Positions 23,571-35,605 are shown, counted from the stretch's first letter. The stretch: 64,000 bases of DNA from Omphalotus guepiniiformis (GCA_028554645.1 JAQOOI010000074.1:372001-436000); one strand, 5' to 3'. The notes: a model not told the origin generated them from the letters alone. Program-made: numbers and translations.

Positions 23571-24336
23571 GATTATGGAGTTGACTTCAGTAGTGAATTA
23601 AATTTTTATGATAATCAATGTGTTTAATGAGTATTTTTGCATACTAACTGGGTACATGCAAAAAACAGTGAATTTTATCATAAAATACGCTCAACCATAT
23701 GCAGTAGGAGCCTAGCTCGTAATGCAAACCCTAGTTTATATGGGGCGGATCAGTGGCAAAGGTGCCTGTTTATTGCCGGCGCTATGTACATAGATCAAAA
23801 GCACATACGCCTTGCCGCCTCTCTGCCCTTTGCTCAAAAGTGTTCTAGGCTCCTGTGTACGTGTACCACAAAATAACATGTATTGAATGTCGCCGAGTTG
23901 TGGAATACTCTGCTTTCGATTACTTATCCATTTGTGGTACCCCTGTCATGGGGTTTCCTCCTCCATCATCCATGTGAAAATTCCCAGCGGTAAAGTTTAT
24001 GGTGACCGACGAATTTACAACGTGCCCCTCCAAATGCTCCAAGCGCATAAGCATCAAGTTCCATGCGATTGTACCTGAATCAAACCAATTTTTGTCTAGA
24101 TAATCCAGCATGCCCCCGTAGAACCATGCTTTTATCGGTTTGCATCGTATGTGCCTCGACTTTGAAGACTTTTCTGTCTCTGACAACGCGCATATAGTGA
24201 CATATATAGGACAATGCCATGCGCCCGCAATATCTGTGGAGGAGTATTTCTCAACAACGGCGCACAGAGTGTATCCATGTGTCCAATGTCAATATGTCAG
24301 CTCACTCGATTTACCATGAGAATCCGTCATCACAGG
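23571..24336. other. Gene-poor stretch between remnant helicase and MITE
   Basis: Open frames of 60-90 codons occur on both strands (for example 23920-24186 minus) but I recognise no family, and none chains into a spliced model. Probably repeat-derived or intergenic DNA. Confidence 0.4.
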
Positions 24337-24344
24337 AGCGTAGG
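24337..24344. repeat. Left target-site duplication of MITE
   Basis: AGCGTAGG directly precedes the left terminal inverted repeat and is repeated exactly after the right one. Eight bases is the duplication size of hAT-type insertions. Confidence 0.8.
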
Positions 24345-24809
24345 AGGACCCCGGAATGCCCACCAAAAGGATGTTTTCTGGCGCCACCGAAATGTCCTAA
24401 CCGAAATTTTCAGAAATTTGCCAAAAATGTCCGAAACTCAAGTGGCCCCAAGATGCCGGGAGATGCCGGGAGATGCCGGGAAGTATGTTTCCGTGCGAGG
24501 ATAGGTAGAATTTGCTTTGGCAAAGTTCTAACGACATGTCTCGAGCCTCGAGGACCACTTACAGTACATAGTGGTCATTTTTGGACCACTGCGTGAAACA
24601 TCGAGCGGTCAGAGGTCAGGACAGAAGCCCAACCGGTACGTTCATCATCGCTGACCTGCCCAGTTCATAGCAAATTTGTCCGAGCGTAGCAAACTACTTT
24701 TTCGCTCTCGAAGGCCTATTTTGTCCGAAAGTCAAACGTATTTTTCGAAAATTTCTCGACAATTTGTCCGAAACACAAACCATCATTTTGGTGGGCATTC
24801 CGGGGTCCT
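24345..24809. mobile_element. 465-base MITE with terminal inverted repeats (hAT-like by TSD size)
   Basis: The left end AGGACCCCGGAATGCCCACC continues for 29 bases that reappear in reverse complement at 24781-24809 with one mismatch (the first 24 bases are identical). The element is flanked by the exact 8-base duplication AGCGTAGG. It has no coding capacity beyond chance frames, so it would have to be mobilised in trans. Sub-terminal regions on both sides carry TGTCCGAAA-like words in direct orientation, possible transposase-binding repeats. A triple GATGCCGGGA repeat lies inside. Placement in hAT rests on duplication length alone. Confidence 0.85.
24452..24481. repeat. Three tandem copies of a GATGCCGGGA unit
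   Basis: A 10-base unit repeated three times, inside the MITE. Confidence 0.8.
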
Positions 24810-24817
24810 AGCGTAGG
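24810..24817. repeat. Right target-site duplication of MITE
   Basis: AGCGTAGG, identical to 24337-24344, immediately after the right terminal repeat. Confidence 0.8.
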
Positions 24818-25727
24818 GCTGGTGGCTTCTTCCTCCAATGAAACCATTGGTGTATCGAGTCATGTACGTCCAGCAAACTTCTGAATGATCAAAGTGATGT
24901 AAGTATACTACTCAATTCATTTGCCCTGATAACGCTCATGCAGCTGCTTCAGGAAGTATTGATCGATATACCTGATGTCGAGTTTTCATCAAGTACTTAT
25001 TCGGGCACTTCGTGTTCTGCTCCCATTGATTCATCATGCATCATGTGTCTAGCAGACGTCGCCAGGACGCAGAGCTCACGGAGCCGCTGGGGACGCGAAT
25101 ATCACATATACACCCAAATCGTCATTACGAGTTCCTCAAAGGTATGTACACATATAGCACACCAGAGCACACCCCTGGTTTGGCAAACATTGAAATTAAC
25201 ATCTTTTTTGCAGTTCCAGACCCTTGACTGATTCCGAAGACGTACCTGTGCCTCAGAGCCAAGGTATTCAACGTTGCTCAGGCAGGCTGGAACAATTGAC
25301 ATGTATATCGATCGCAGGTCAGTATCGCTCACGGTCTTACTGCTTTTTCCGCCCGCACTTTTCAATATGTAGCTGATGCCAATTCCAGTGATGGTCCATT
25401 GGATTCCGTGTTTCAAGTCCCTAGTTTGATCCCAGTCTACACCAGACAGACATTATAGCGTGGGCGGACTCTCCTCATCGCCGATCCTTTTTTACTTTCA
25501 CGTCGTCGCCCTTGTGAGCAAACGTCGCTCCATGCGTTTTTCAGTCGGTCTAAATGAATCCGTTGACCGACCTCGGGTCAGCGTAATTCAGCGTCCGTCG
25601 GGATAGTTCCAATCAGGGTGAGGTTTCGACCAAGTTCTGATTCAGTTTTACGACTCATCGGACGCGACGCTATGCAGCTGGCTGCAAGCTTGTCGATAAC
25701 CTTCTTCCGTCAGTGTCTACTTTTGCG

Positions 25728-25748
25728 ACTCGCGAGCAGCTCGCGAGT
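25728..25748. repeat. Perfect 21-base palindrome
   Basis: ACTCGCGAGC, one central A, then GCTCGCGAGT: 10-base arms match exactly. Within 50 bases lies a second small inverted repeat (TGCCGC, CTTA, GCGGCA at 25778-25793). Possible hairpin or element end; no function assigned. Confidence 0.7.
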
Positions 25749-26167
25749 GTTGATCTGTAATTCCCGAACAGCCGCGGTGCCGCCTTAGCGGCAGTTTCCT
25801 GCCCTTTCTAAATTCTTATATTGTCATTTGGCGCAAAATGTTCAGGAAGGGTTTGTCGACGGATCTTTCGTGTTCAAAGATAAGAACTCGGTCTATTATA
25901 TGCAGTCCTCGCGACGGTCTATGAATATCCTACCTCCATACGGGTTTTCGTCTCAAGCCATATTATTCAAGCATATGTACATACTATGTACATTCAAGTC
26001 CGCCGGTATGTTTGTCCACTTTTTGTTTCTAGAGGTGCCTATTGACAATCTTTGAGATTTGCTAATTTCCAACGGAATTAGATATACACATTGGAGCTTG
26101 TTCTCTCCGACTCACTCGCTTTGAAGAAAAAAACTTTAAATCTCTGAAGTCGCGTTGTTTTATGTGT

Positions 26168-26228
26168 TACATGTATATGGTTGGCGGGAAGTCCACGGCA
26201 GGATTTTGCATTCGTCCTTCGGTTCAGC
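26168..26228 (+). repeat. Dispersed inverted repeat, left copy
   Basis: This segment contains GGCGGGAAGTCCACGGCAGG and shares about 60 bases, in opposite orientation and with small gaps, with 27052-27121. The shared core of some 25 bases is identical. The arms are about 820 bases apart. Confidence 0.7.
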
Positions 26229-26940
26229 TCAGTTCGCAGATTACATATAGCGTGCCTTCATCCGGCTTCTACATGATTCAGGTCGAAATAGGCTCCGTGA
26301 GTCCGGATTATTCAATATTCGTCAAATTTAGTGTACTCCCTTGCTGAATATCTAGCACCAAGCGAAGGATATATCCTCCAGTTTTGCATGAAGTGAAAAT
26401 CTACCCTCAGGCAAGTAAATATACAAGAAACTGCCAGCTTTCTATATGTAGCTGAGCCTTCAAAGTTCAGGTGTCTGCGGTCGGGCCGGGATGTGCGCCG
26501 AAGATCACTTATGTAATCTCTGCTCCGCGCACTTCCGGCAGAGCCCTCCACTCTTAGCCTTGGGCAAGATCAAGAAAACAACCGCTCATTGACATCTTTC
26601 TCTTCCAGCTCACATGCACGATCTCCAGTCGAGAGGTCGAAGCCCATCGCCGACTGTGCCGGTGAGCGTACCTTACTGCGTACCTCCGTTCAAGGCCCTC
26701 CGCAACCTCCGGAGTCCGCAGGCGCTCTGTGCTATTCCACCGGAAGCCTCTTCGCATGTATCGCTGATATTTACCCTCTTTTATTTCTGATTTACCTTCC
26801 CCAGGCTCCCTTGTTATACAGGTCTTGAACCTCAATGCCTTTTATGCAACTCACTGAGCTGTATCTACCATGTCTCTTCATTGTACACGGTCTGTCTTAT
26901 AACAGCGTATATTTAATCGTTACGAGGGGCAGAGTCTTTA

Positions 26941-26978
26941 ACAATGTATCAAATAAAGTCAATGTATCAAATAAAGTA
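26941..26978. repeat. Two tandem copies of an 18-base unit
   Basis: The unit CAATGTATCAAATAAAGT occurs twice back to back; it lies in a non-coding stretch between the two inverted copies. Confidence 0.75.
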
Positions 26979-27051
26979 AGTACCTACCGGCGCTGTAGAG
27001 TTATTATCCATTTCGCTGGACACATCATTAGCTGGTAGGCTGCACGTGCCA

Positions 27052-27121
27052 ACTGAACCGAACGACGAAGCGAGGATGCAAATGCAAATCCTGCCGTGGA
27101 CTTCCCGCCAACGTCACATGT
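27052..27121 (-). repeat. Dispersed inverted repeat, right copy
   Basis: Reverse-complement relative of 26168-26228, slightly longer because of an extra short GCAAAT-type duplication. Together the arms bound about 950 bases. Confidence 0.7.
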
Positions 27122-28478
27122 ATGTACTCTAATCCTATCTGGGTTCCAAACCGATAACCGAATCGTTTAGCTTACCTTTGAAACCTACGACAACCTCGCG
27201 ACATGCAATTTTTAAGCACTCGTTCGAAAATCGTATGTAGACGATGTCTTCGTAGATCTCCGAGATTTGCACGATCACTCGCGACATGTCCGGGGAAGAA
27301 CCTGAAGAAGTACATACAGGGTTCCTTCTGGTTCCTTGGGACCTCAAGGCCTCAGGCCTCAGGGTCTGTTTGCTTCTGCCAAAGAAGTCTTGTACGGTAT
27401 CATTGAAGGGGCCTTTCCTGGCCTTTCCACGCTTGAACGGATCCTCGGACAAATGAGAGCTTGTATAAGCGCTTATGCTTGCTTTCGGCAGCAGGTGCCT
27501 ACTGTACCGGGTCCCGCGCCGGCTGCCTGAGCGGCAGCAACACGTACGTTGGCAATTACGGATAGGCGGAGGCTGGTGGAGGTTGTATTTACATTGCGTC
27601 TTCTAGTCACGAATTCCGAGTCATTCGGTACTCTGAGCAGCTCTGAGCTCACTCTGTCCACTTCTTACATACACCAGGTTTCTAGTATGAATGCCGTGGA
27701 CAACCGAAAACTACTGTGACTACATTTACGCCTTCAGGATTCGTTCAAAGTGTCAAGCTCGAACGCCGACGAGCTTGCTCTTGAGTGCGCTTCTGCTGAG
27801 CTACTCCCAATCACCGATAACGCTACCGATACCTATGGCCTGCGCACCGTCGAAGTCACTCTAGCGTACATTTCATGGGAAACCCTCATACATCGGTGGT
27901 CATCGACTCGGATTCGCGTTGATCAAGAATTTATTTGTACTTACGGCTTACACACCCACCCAGTGGTCTCGTCATACTTGGGGCAACAGAACGGACTTGC
28001 CTTGAATCTCGTTTTTAATACCCGTACGCGCTTCTGCACTGGCATGTCGGCTTCCAACATGTTTCTCTGCTTCTACATACTTCTTTTTCTCCGTCTGACT
28101 CGCATCCTGTGCTCAAGATCTACCTCAGCTGCTAAATCGAGGCGAAACTACATACGGACACGTCGGCTCCTATGCGTTCTAGGCTCGCTTCAGCCTCAGA
28201 TTCAGCCTAACTTATGTACCACCCATACCCCATTCCGACTTCATCCTTTCTGATTCAGTGGGGCGCTGCTCAACGGCTTCATTATCCTCGCAAGTATCAC
28301 ACAAGCGATCAATACAAATTACAATGCAGCCAATAGATGCGAAGAAAAGCGAAAAGAAGTATCTCCATAACCTTTCCGTAGCAAGTATGTGTAACTTGTG
28401 GCCTCCGGGTTTCATTACTGGGTTTACATGACTTGAAGCATTCTATTACGGGTTCGAGACGGGTGTAAGAAAGACCCT

Positions 28479-31115
28479 TCAAGCATCCTTGAATCCCGGG
28501 TCCCAGCAGTTTGAGCAGACACCCTGGACAATTGCGCTAGTCAGATTATTTCTTGTCTTGAGACAAACCGTTATGTATGAAACTTCCGATTCCTGCTGTA
28601 TGATAGTAGGCTGGAGTTGCGAAGTTGCCTCGAAAGAGTGATGGTCCGGGTTCGACGCCGGCAGATGAAATGCACGTGAGCATTTAGCCGCTCTGTAAGC
28701 CTTAGTCTCGCGATTCAACTCATTCGTTTTCCAAACTGCTTTTCTCTGAGCTCATGGAACAAACACAAATATATATCAAGTCGAATTCACGAACAGTACA
28801 TCTTTGTCTCTCTGTTTCTCAGTTCAAGGAGCGCCACGACTTCAAAATGAAGACCAAAGCTTTGGAAACTCACTTCAACACCCTAGTAGCGTCAAATGTT
28901 CTCATGTCGGGCAATATCGAGACACTGTAACTAGGACCCTGCTCCAGAAACGACCCAAACGGACTCTGTAGGCGTCGACGATGCACGACGCTTGTTCCAT
29001 CAAGCCACTGTGCCACCAATTACGATAGAATTCAACCGGGATCCCGTCCGGACTCTAGGGCTAGTTGTGTACGTTGAAACTTGTAGCCTAAATTATTCAG
29101 ATTTTTTCCGGTTCAGCACGCAATTAACCCCTTCGATTCGTTCCGTGGGGTTAGTGCTAAATGTTGCTTAGAATATGGTCGGTGGAGGTCGGTGGTTGCG
29201 TCGTGGATGTAGTAAATGACCCAAGCTTTGTGAGCTATTCAAATTGTCATGTCGCAGTCGGAAAATACACGTCTAATTGAACTCAATCTTATACATATAC
29301 TCTACCGTGACCGCGACAACAATATATACGGTCGTTCCCGGCTTCTCGAACCCTCCCCCCTCTTCCGTTCAACTGGTTCCGAACTTGAAACCGGAGTATT
29401 GGATGACCTGCCATAGCAATTTGTGCTTGGCCTTTTCGCATACTCTCCGCGAGGCATTTGTGTTATTCGATTCTTGATTTTACACCCCAGTGTAGTGGTT
29501 CGAACTTCGAAGTAAGAGTCCTTTCTGTCGGTGTGGTCGAAGCCAAGCTGTCGAACACGTCAGTATTCACTGAAGACGATTCATCTGTTTAGTTCTATCG
29601 CTAGCTGAACATGTTAAACCGCAAATTTTAGCGTTAGTAATATTCATCCTGCGGTATCAGAATTTTTTCTTTGTCGGAGCACAACGGCGGTGGCGGGATT
29701 GGGGGGTACACCGACCACGTATGTAACACCCTGGGCCAATTGCAAGCATCAACTTCCTAGTCAAAAGAGTTCGTCCGCTACCGCACCTATATTATGGATC
29801 CATTCTTGATATTGACGGATGCCTGATTTAAGGAAGAAAAGAAGTAAGGGCAAAGGGACGGGCGTACCCCTATGTCGGGAGAGTACACGTTTACACTTTC
29901 GTGTCGTTTATTCTACCGCTATAAAATCTACCTGGAGGCTCTGTCACCTCGTCGCCCTCTCTGATAGTCGCGCTCCTTCCTTACCTTCTTCCTCACTATC
30001 GTATTATTTGCGTAGGCGTTGTGGTCATCGAGAGGGGTCCAAGTCTGCTATCCCTTCAACGATGATTGTGTATCCCACGCATTGCCCGAAATGACAAGTT
30101 CAGTACACTTTCATAGCCTGATTTTCTGGTTGGCTATCTCACTGTCAGCGTTGGGCGTCGATATCACCGCCCCAGGCGCCCAAGGCCGACGTTCGTTACG
30201 AGCGTTGGTATCCGGCGCAGTACGGTGTCGACGCTAACTGTTTCTCAGAATATCAGTAGCAGCTCAATTCATCCACTTCTTCTCATGAGCATAACTTGAA
30301 GCTGGCACTCAAGGTATCACACCGGAAAAGAACATCAACGCGAAAGAACATATCTTATTCATCGAACACTAGTAGAGGTAATACAACTAACTCCAGATCG
30401 ACAACACAAAAAGAGACACAAGATGCCCGTTTCTACCCCCTTTGCAAATATCCTACTGAAAGACTGAGAACATGTACTCGTACTACGAACGTGTGTATGG
30501 GTGGATGCGGATGCCCGCCTTTCCTGGCACTCAAGCGCTCACCAACGACATGCCACTCGCTTATGCGCTCATCATCCCCCTTCTCGATAGCTAGGTTTCG
30601 TCAACTCCGAGGAGGAGAAAGCCAGGCTTGGGAGGAGAGGAAGACATGCAAGCATGCAACGAGAGACTGCCGATGGGAGACTGCATCGAGCCGCAGTAAA
30701 GGTTGGGTGGATAGGTGGGAAAAGAGAGGAGGAGACACGTAGGTAGCAGAATACGAAAACAGTAGTAGAACAATGCAAAAGAAACAAGCAAATTATGCAA
30801 TCGTTATGCGTCAACCGAAGTAGAAGTGATGTGTGTGACGATTAGAAAAATGCACTCTCGAATCGAAGTCCATAGAGTGAGAGAGAAATGGAGACGGAGA
30901 GATGAGAAATGAGATAGATAGATAGATGAGACGAGACAAGACGAGAAATGCCAGAGAGATATGATAAAAGAAACAGAGATGGGAATTGGGAGTACAGGAT
31001 ATATGAGAAAATGAAACCACCGTAAAGGAGAAGAAGATACTGATAATAAAGATCATGAAAGATATCAAGGGGATTAGGTCCATTCCTTCAATTTTAAGAA
31101 ACGACGACTTCTAGT
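28479..31115. other. Gene-poor region and 3' flank of the HAC1-like gene
   Basis: No recognisable gene. From about 30830 to 31030 the plus strand is purine-rich, with a GATA microsatellite near 30913-30927; as the 3' flank of the minus-strand bZIP gene this would be a pyrimidine-rich 3' UTR. A T-loop-like string near 28648 does not fold into a tRNA. Confidence 0.45.
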
Positions 31116-32557
31116 TCATACGTACGTCAGACGCCCCTCAAACGACTCCCACAAGTCACTTGAGCTCCCTGCTCTCCGAGGACCTTGAGTCGCGTCCTGT
31201 GTCGCAGGCGGCAGGATATCCAACAGACCCTCAAGCGTAAATCCAATATCGGACCAGCCGTTAGAGTCTGGAGAAGCCGTCGTCGAATCCCCGATGTATT
31301 CGCCCATATCCATCATGTCCATCTCGTGATGGTTGTACCCCAAACCAAGACCCAAACCCTCCGCATCAGACCCTCCGATATTTCCGCCCACAATCGCCGT
31401 ACTCAAGCCAGTCGATCCACCCAAGCTCACACTGCTCACACTCATCCCTCTATCCGCTCTCACGCCCCCGGTGGCGGTCAAGCGTTTCATCTCCTCCTCG
31501 GAGGATGCAGCCGTGTGGGCGACTGCCGCTTGCGAGTGAGACGATTGGGATTGGTATATACCAAGAGTCGGTAGACTCGTTGCGGGGAGCGAAGGGAGCT
31601 CCGAGGACGCCTGAGGGGCAGGCGACGACTCGCGCTCGGTGATGATTTCACGGAAGAGGGTTTCCATAGTTGCGTCGTCGGGCGCTGCATCTGATTCTGC
31701 TTGAGCGCTGCCATCCGTACGGTGGTGAGAGTTGAGTTGGGAGTCACCGTAGGGGTCGAAGAGGACCAGTTCACCCGCTGCAGGGACATGGGAGGGGGGG
31801 TTCCTCGCATGGTCGCCACCCGTGCTAGGTGGCGAGTGGACTGGTTAGACTCTGACGACTCCGATACTGGTGACAAGGCGGAGTTGGATGAGAGGGGAGA
31901 TACGGATGTGGACGCACTGGAAAAGGCGGTAGAGGGTGGGAAGTCTAGTGAAGAGTTGGACGGTGCAGGAGATATAGGGATCGACGAAGAAGAGTCAGCA
32001 GAAGGGGCAGAAGAAGTTGGATGCTGTGTGGACGTGGTTTGGGAAACAGACGAGGAATTGCTAGTATCAGAAGGCGGTATGCCAGTGGGTAGACCCTGAG
32101 CGGCGAGGGCTTTGACTACAGCGTCCCAGCCTTTCTCAAGTGTGCGTATTCGCTCTCTGAGCTCTTCATTCTCACGATCTCTCGCTTCATCAGCTCGAGA
32201 CCTTGTTGCCGGTGCCGATGCTACAAGAGCCGGATTAGCAGAAGAAGAGGTAGAGAGTCCCATGCCAGCACGAAGTTGTCTGTTCTCCTCCTCGAGCTCA
32301 GCGACTCTGCGCTCGAGGTAAGAAAACTGGGCCTTTCGGCGATCGCGCGAGTTCTGAGCAGCGATACGATTACGGTGAGCTCTGGCCTCCTTGCGTTCCT
32401 CTGAAGATATTTCTGAACGAGGACGCTTTCGAGAAGGGCCAGGTTGGGGTGTAGACGAAACAGAAGACATTTCGTCTGGAGGAGGAGAAGGAAAAGAGAG
32501 AGAAGCTGGGTCAATAAAAGAAGTGGTCGTTGAGGACGTTGCTGGTGATTTGGACAT
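31116..32557 (-). CDS. HAC1: HAC1/XBP1/Cib1-type bZIP factor with predicted Ire1-spliced frame shift
   Basis: HAC1-type factors activate the unfolded-protein response after Ire1 cuts an atypical intron from their mRNA. From ATG at 32557 frame 1 encodes KRPRSEISSEERKEARAHRN, then RIAAQNSRDRRKAQFSYLER (basic region ~55-75, zipper ~80-100), the HAC1/Cib1 signature with NxxAAQNS. A second motif, ENEEL-x7-E-x2-W, lies at 129-144. Unspliced, frame 1 runs on to a stop at 31487 (356 aa). A second frame overlaps it and ends at 31116 with an acidic, Gly/Asp-rich tail (ETLFREIITERESS, HHEMDMMDMGEYIGD, DIGFTLEGLLDILPP), like an activation domain. Removing 31781-31824 (44 bases) joins the frames into 465 residues. 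Family assignment is strong; the splice is predicted from structure and phase. Confidence 0.88.
31781..31824 (-). promoter_or_regulatory. Predicted unconventional (Ire1-type) intron
   Basis: The 5' cleavage site sits in a 7-base loop (UAG|CACG) closed by a perfect 8-bp stem, 31813-31820 with 31828-31835. The 3' site is CUG|CAGC, identical to the XBP1 3' loop, with a weaker stem (two GC pairs and three wobble pairs). No GT-AG borders fit. Removal changes the frame by two, as with known 20-, 26-, 56- and 65-base introns of this family. The 5' loop departs from the CNG|CNGN consensus at two places. Confidence 0.65.
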
Positions 32558-34301
32558 TGTGAAGAGGAGAAAGGGGCGAATATAAAGCTTTGTACTGGGG
32601 CCAGCAGGACGCCTACGTGGAAGTCGTAAAGAAACGTAGCACTGCCCTTTTTCGGCGTACATCTATTATTACGTAACTCTATTTATTTCATTTTCTCATT
32701 TTACTTTGAACCTGAGCGTGAACTCGAATTTCTCATTTGCAGATCCGTTGCCATAATTTTTGCTTTGCACCTACTTCATAGGTCAAGTGTTCCTCTTATA
32801 CAGCGATATCAATCTCAAATACATTCAGGAACGAGTAGTCCTGGCAGCAGTGGTGCTTTTTCTAGCTCAGCGACACTGGAGCTCACGATAACTGTTCTTA
32901 CTTCGCAGCCTTGAAGAAATACGGAGCTAGACAGCGGCAGAATTTTTCGTGCAATATTTCTCTCACTGAAACATCGCTTCCCCGACTCCATTCGTCGCTT
33001 TCCTTACCTTCGAAGTACTTCAAAACATCTCGCTTTCCGGTCCGAATACATATATGACTCGGATATGAGAAATACACTCTCCAGTTCTTCCCATTGTCTG
33101 CCTGCGGAGGTGGTAAACGAGAAAAGTATCAGAAGAGCTTGCCTTCTCCCGTTCCTCAGAGATCGCCAAGACGATTCTGCTGATTCCACAATATAAAAAA
33201 CTCTCCAGGATTCTGATACGGAAGCGGCGTAGAAAGACGTCGAGTGAGAGCAAAACAAACTTGGATTTGTTCTAATACAGTTGTCTTCTGGCTTTCTCGG
33301 TCATTACAGGAATCGTTCTCAAGCGGCTAGAAAGAGGTCAGTATTAGCTCTTGTTCTCATGCTCGAAATACCCGTACTGGATGCTAAAATCAGTTCTGAA
33401 GGCCCCCCTCCCTTTCCCCGTCGCACGTACGTTCGTCATCCGACACACTTGCGCAGCTCTCTGAGTAAGACAGCCAATTCTAGTTGCAAGCCTTGCCGGC
33501 AGCCTAGCACCACCCCTGAAGCCAAGCTTTGCATTCCAAAGCCTGGAGTATAGCCCAGCAAGACGCCGCCACGATCAGCTGCGTGAGTAGCACAATGTTA
33601 TCCGGATCATGAAGCTTCTGAACGTTCAATCCCATCGCAGAGATTACGCCTGCACAGTGTCAGGGTCTGCGGTTCTAGGGAAAGTCAAAGCTGCAAGTCA
33701 CTGGTCCTTGTGCACACGTGACTATAATCGGCATTTCATCGGCCTAAACAACGACGCATCGAGGTCGAGCAAGGTTCAATACCATGGGTTTCATAGTCAA
33801 GATCAGGTTGACTTGCAACGAATCAAAAGAATACGATATGCGAAGGGATTCTACAAGGTCCGGATGTCGACTGTGAGAGGTTACCACTATTTCCCCTCCG
33901 CTTCCAGCACTTAGGAAATTCATCTTGACTCTGATTTTACGCTTTATAGCTACTTGTACGCTTGTACGACAAAATGAAGATCTCACGTATGTACTCCCTA
34001 ACTCAATCAGAATAAATGATATTCAAGAATGAAGTCTTCTATGCGTCGCTCTTTTGGAATAGATCGTTCCTTGATCTACATACGTCCGCGTTTGCCCCGT
34101 CTCTTCTTGCCATTTGTATTGCTTTGGCGTGGACTCAGGGGTTTTAATACACGGAAATGACGAAATACATGCAGAGTACAACTGATACTTCAATATAAAA
34201 TTTGATACAAGCTTTGGTCACGAGCGCCCAAGAACTAGCTTTTGAAAACCCAGAAACAGTAAAGAATGTGCAGCACAAGCCGAAACGACCCCGAGAAGGA
34301 T
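32558..34301. other. Promoter of the HAC1-like gene and unassigned DNA
   Basis: The first few hundred bases should hold the 5' leader and promoter of the bZIP gene. Overlapping frames at 33004-33258 (minus) and 33281-33914 (plus) show no family motif. No gene is supported. Confidence 0.4.
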
Positions 34302-35605
34302 TCATGGGTATTCCTCCATGTCCAAGCAAGTCGTTCGGATTATACTATCCTCCTGCAATGTCGTCTCGCAATGTGACTTCTGAGCTGCTACGAGGATAAT
34401 AATCAGCGTTGGGTAGATACCCTGCGTGATGGTGTCATGAGCGCGATGCTACTTTGTATTAAGCGCAGGTACTACTTACAGCGAGATGAGGTGTTATTGC
34501 ACTGAGAACATCCGCAGTCCTCGTGGGGATGTGGTTTACGACGTTGATCAAAACAATCACCTTCACGGGGCCTTAGATACAGGCCCGTACGGTTTTGAGA
34601 AACTTGAAAGACGCACCCAGACTGCACAGTAGAGAAATACTCGACCAACAAACACAATACCCATTCGACTCTCTTCCCTCGGCTGCTCTGCCGGTAGAAG
34701 GCGAGCTCTACATTCCGTCGGAGTTCCCTGCAATGTAAACCATCAGCAAATGTGGTGATATCGGAAAGATGAATGTGTGATAACGTACCAGGTCGTGGAT
34801 GCTATGAATAATGTGGCAATGAAATTAGTGGCGAAAAGAATACATGGAAGAATAATCCTCCTGAGTGTATCCAATGTTGGGTTTGTTTTTTCCGTGGATA
34901 TCACGTCTCGGATTGCGAACGCGCCATCGACAAACATTGAAGCTGGGTCGGTAGTACCCTGTATCAGCGACACAGACACTTTTACCTTGATTGCGGAGCT
35001 GGCTCACCGATTGATGCACAGAAGCAGAAACCCAGTATCGCGCAAAATAGTCGGTTCCGCTTGTAAAATAGTATGAATGCTCGCCAGACGACGATCCCAT
35101 CACCCATAACATACTGCGGACAGAGACCGTGAGTCTCATAGTAAAGCGCGCGCTGGCAACTCACGTTGATCCTTGCTAGAACTACAAGGGCTATACTTAG
35201 GTTTTGTAGATCTCCGACCGAGCTAGAAGACGTTCCTAGTGAACGTATTTCGTCGTTGATGACGGTGTTGAGTGCCCCGAAATTCCCAGTGTCGACGATG
35301 AACATGAAAAGTGTGATGAGGAGTAGGATCCGCCGAGAGAGGAGCGAGTCGGACACTTTATTTTCTCGCCTTTCCAAAAGACAAATCAGAATGGGATGAG
35401 CCAACGTGGTATATCAAGACCTACAATAATAGGAAAACGGCCATTGCAGTCACAACAAAGTATATCCCTGTGCAAGATTGCTTGTCATTTCTGCAACGCG
35501 TCTAGAGGACTGAATCGCCATACCATAAAATATTCCACTTACGCATTCGACAAGATTACTGTTCTTCACGAAGACGACGGTTTCGTTGTCCAGCAGGGTT
35601 GACAT
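34302..35605 (-). CDS. Multi-pass membrane protein, copy A (possible frameshift)
   Basis: A member of a basidiomycete family of ~300-residue membrane proteins with about seven helices and unknown role. Start MSTLLDNETV at 35605; exon 1 ends at FYG and joins IYFVVTAMAVFLLL; then RRILLLITLFMFIVDTGNFG, YVMGDGIVVWRAFILFYKRN, AILGFCFCAS and ILPCILFATNFIATLFIAST. The C-terminal exons give RQSSRGKRVEWVLCLLVE, DVLSAITPHLA and IYPTLIIILVAAQKSHCETT, ending MEEYP. The block pattern (GD.IVVWRA, QSSRGKRVE, IYPT.I..L...QKSHC) matches copy B at 36550-37855. After LLVE copy A lacks four bases relative to copy B, which shifts the frame before the next intron; it may be a recent pseudogene or use an altered acceptor. 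Confidence 0.7.

Larger units (their letters stand above)
24818..28478. other. Gene-poor, repeat-bearing region
   Basis: Several frames of 60-165 codons occur (for instance 25102-25416 minus, 25828-26055 plus, 27750-28253 plus), but I recognise no domain and could not chain exons. The region carries a 21-base palindrome, a pair of inverted ~60-base copies and a short tandem repeat, listed separately. It may contain one or more decayed genes. Confidence 0.4.

Noticed and set aside
24448..24485. Short direct repeats as a CRISPR-like array
   Set aside because: Three contiguous 10-base units without spacers, in a eukaryotic MITE.
28640..28670. String GGGTTCGACGCC resembling a tRNA T-loop
   Set aside because: No acceptor stem, D-arm or anticodon arm pairs at the right distances; treated as chance.
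31487..31780. C-terminal part of frame 1 in the HAC1-like gene as a normal protein tail
   Set aside because: It is Arg/Ser/Pro-rich with no pattern, while the overlapping frame carries acidic conserved-looking blocks; it more likely belongs to the unspliced form only.
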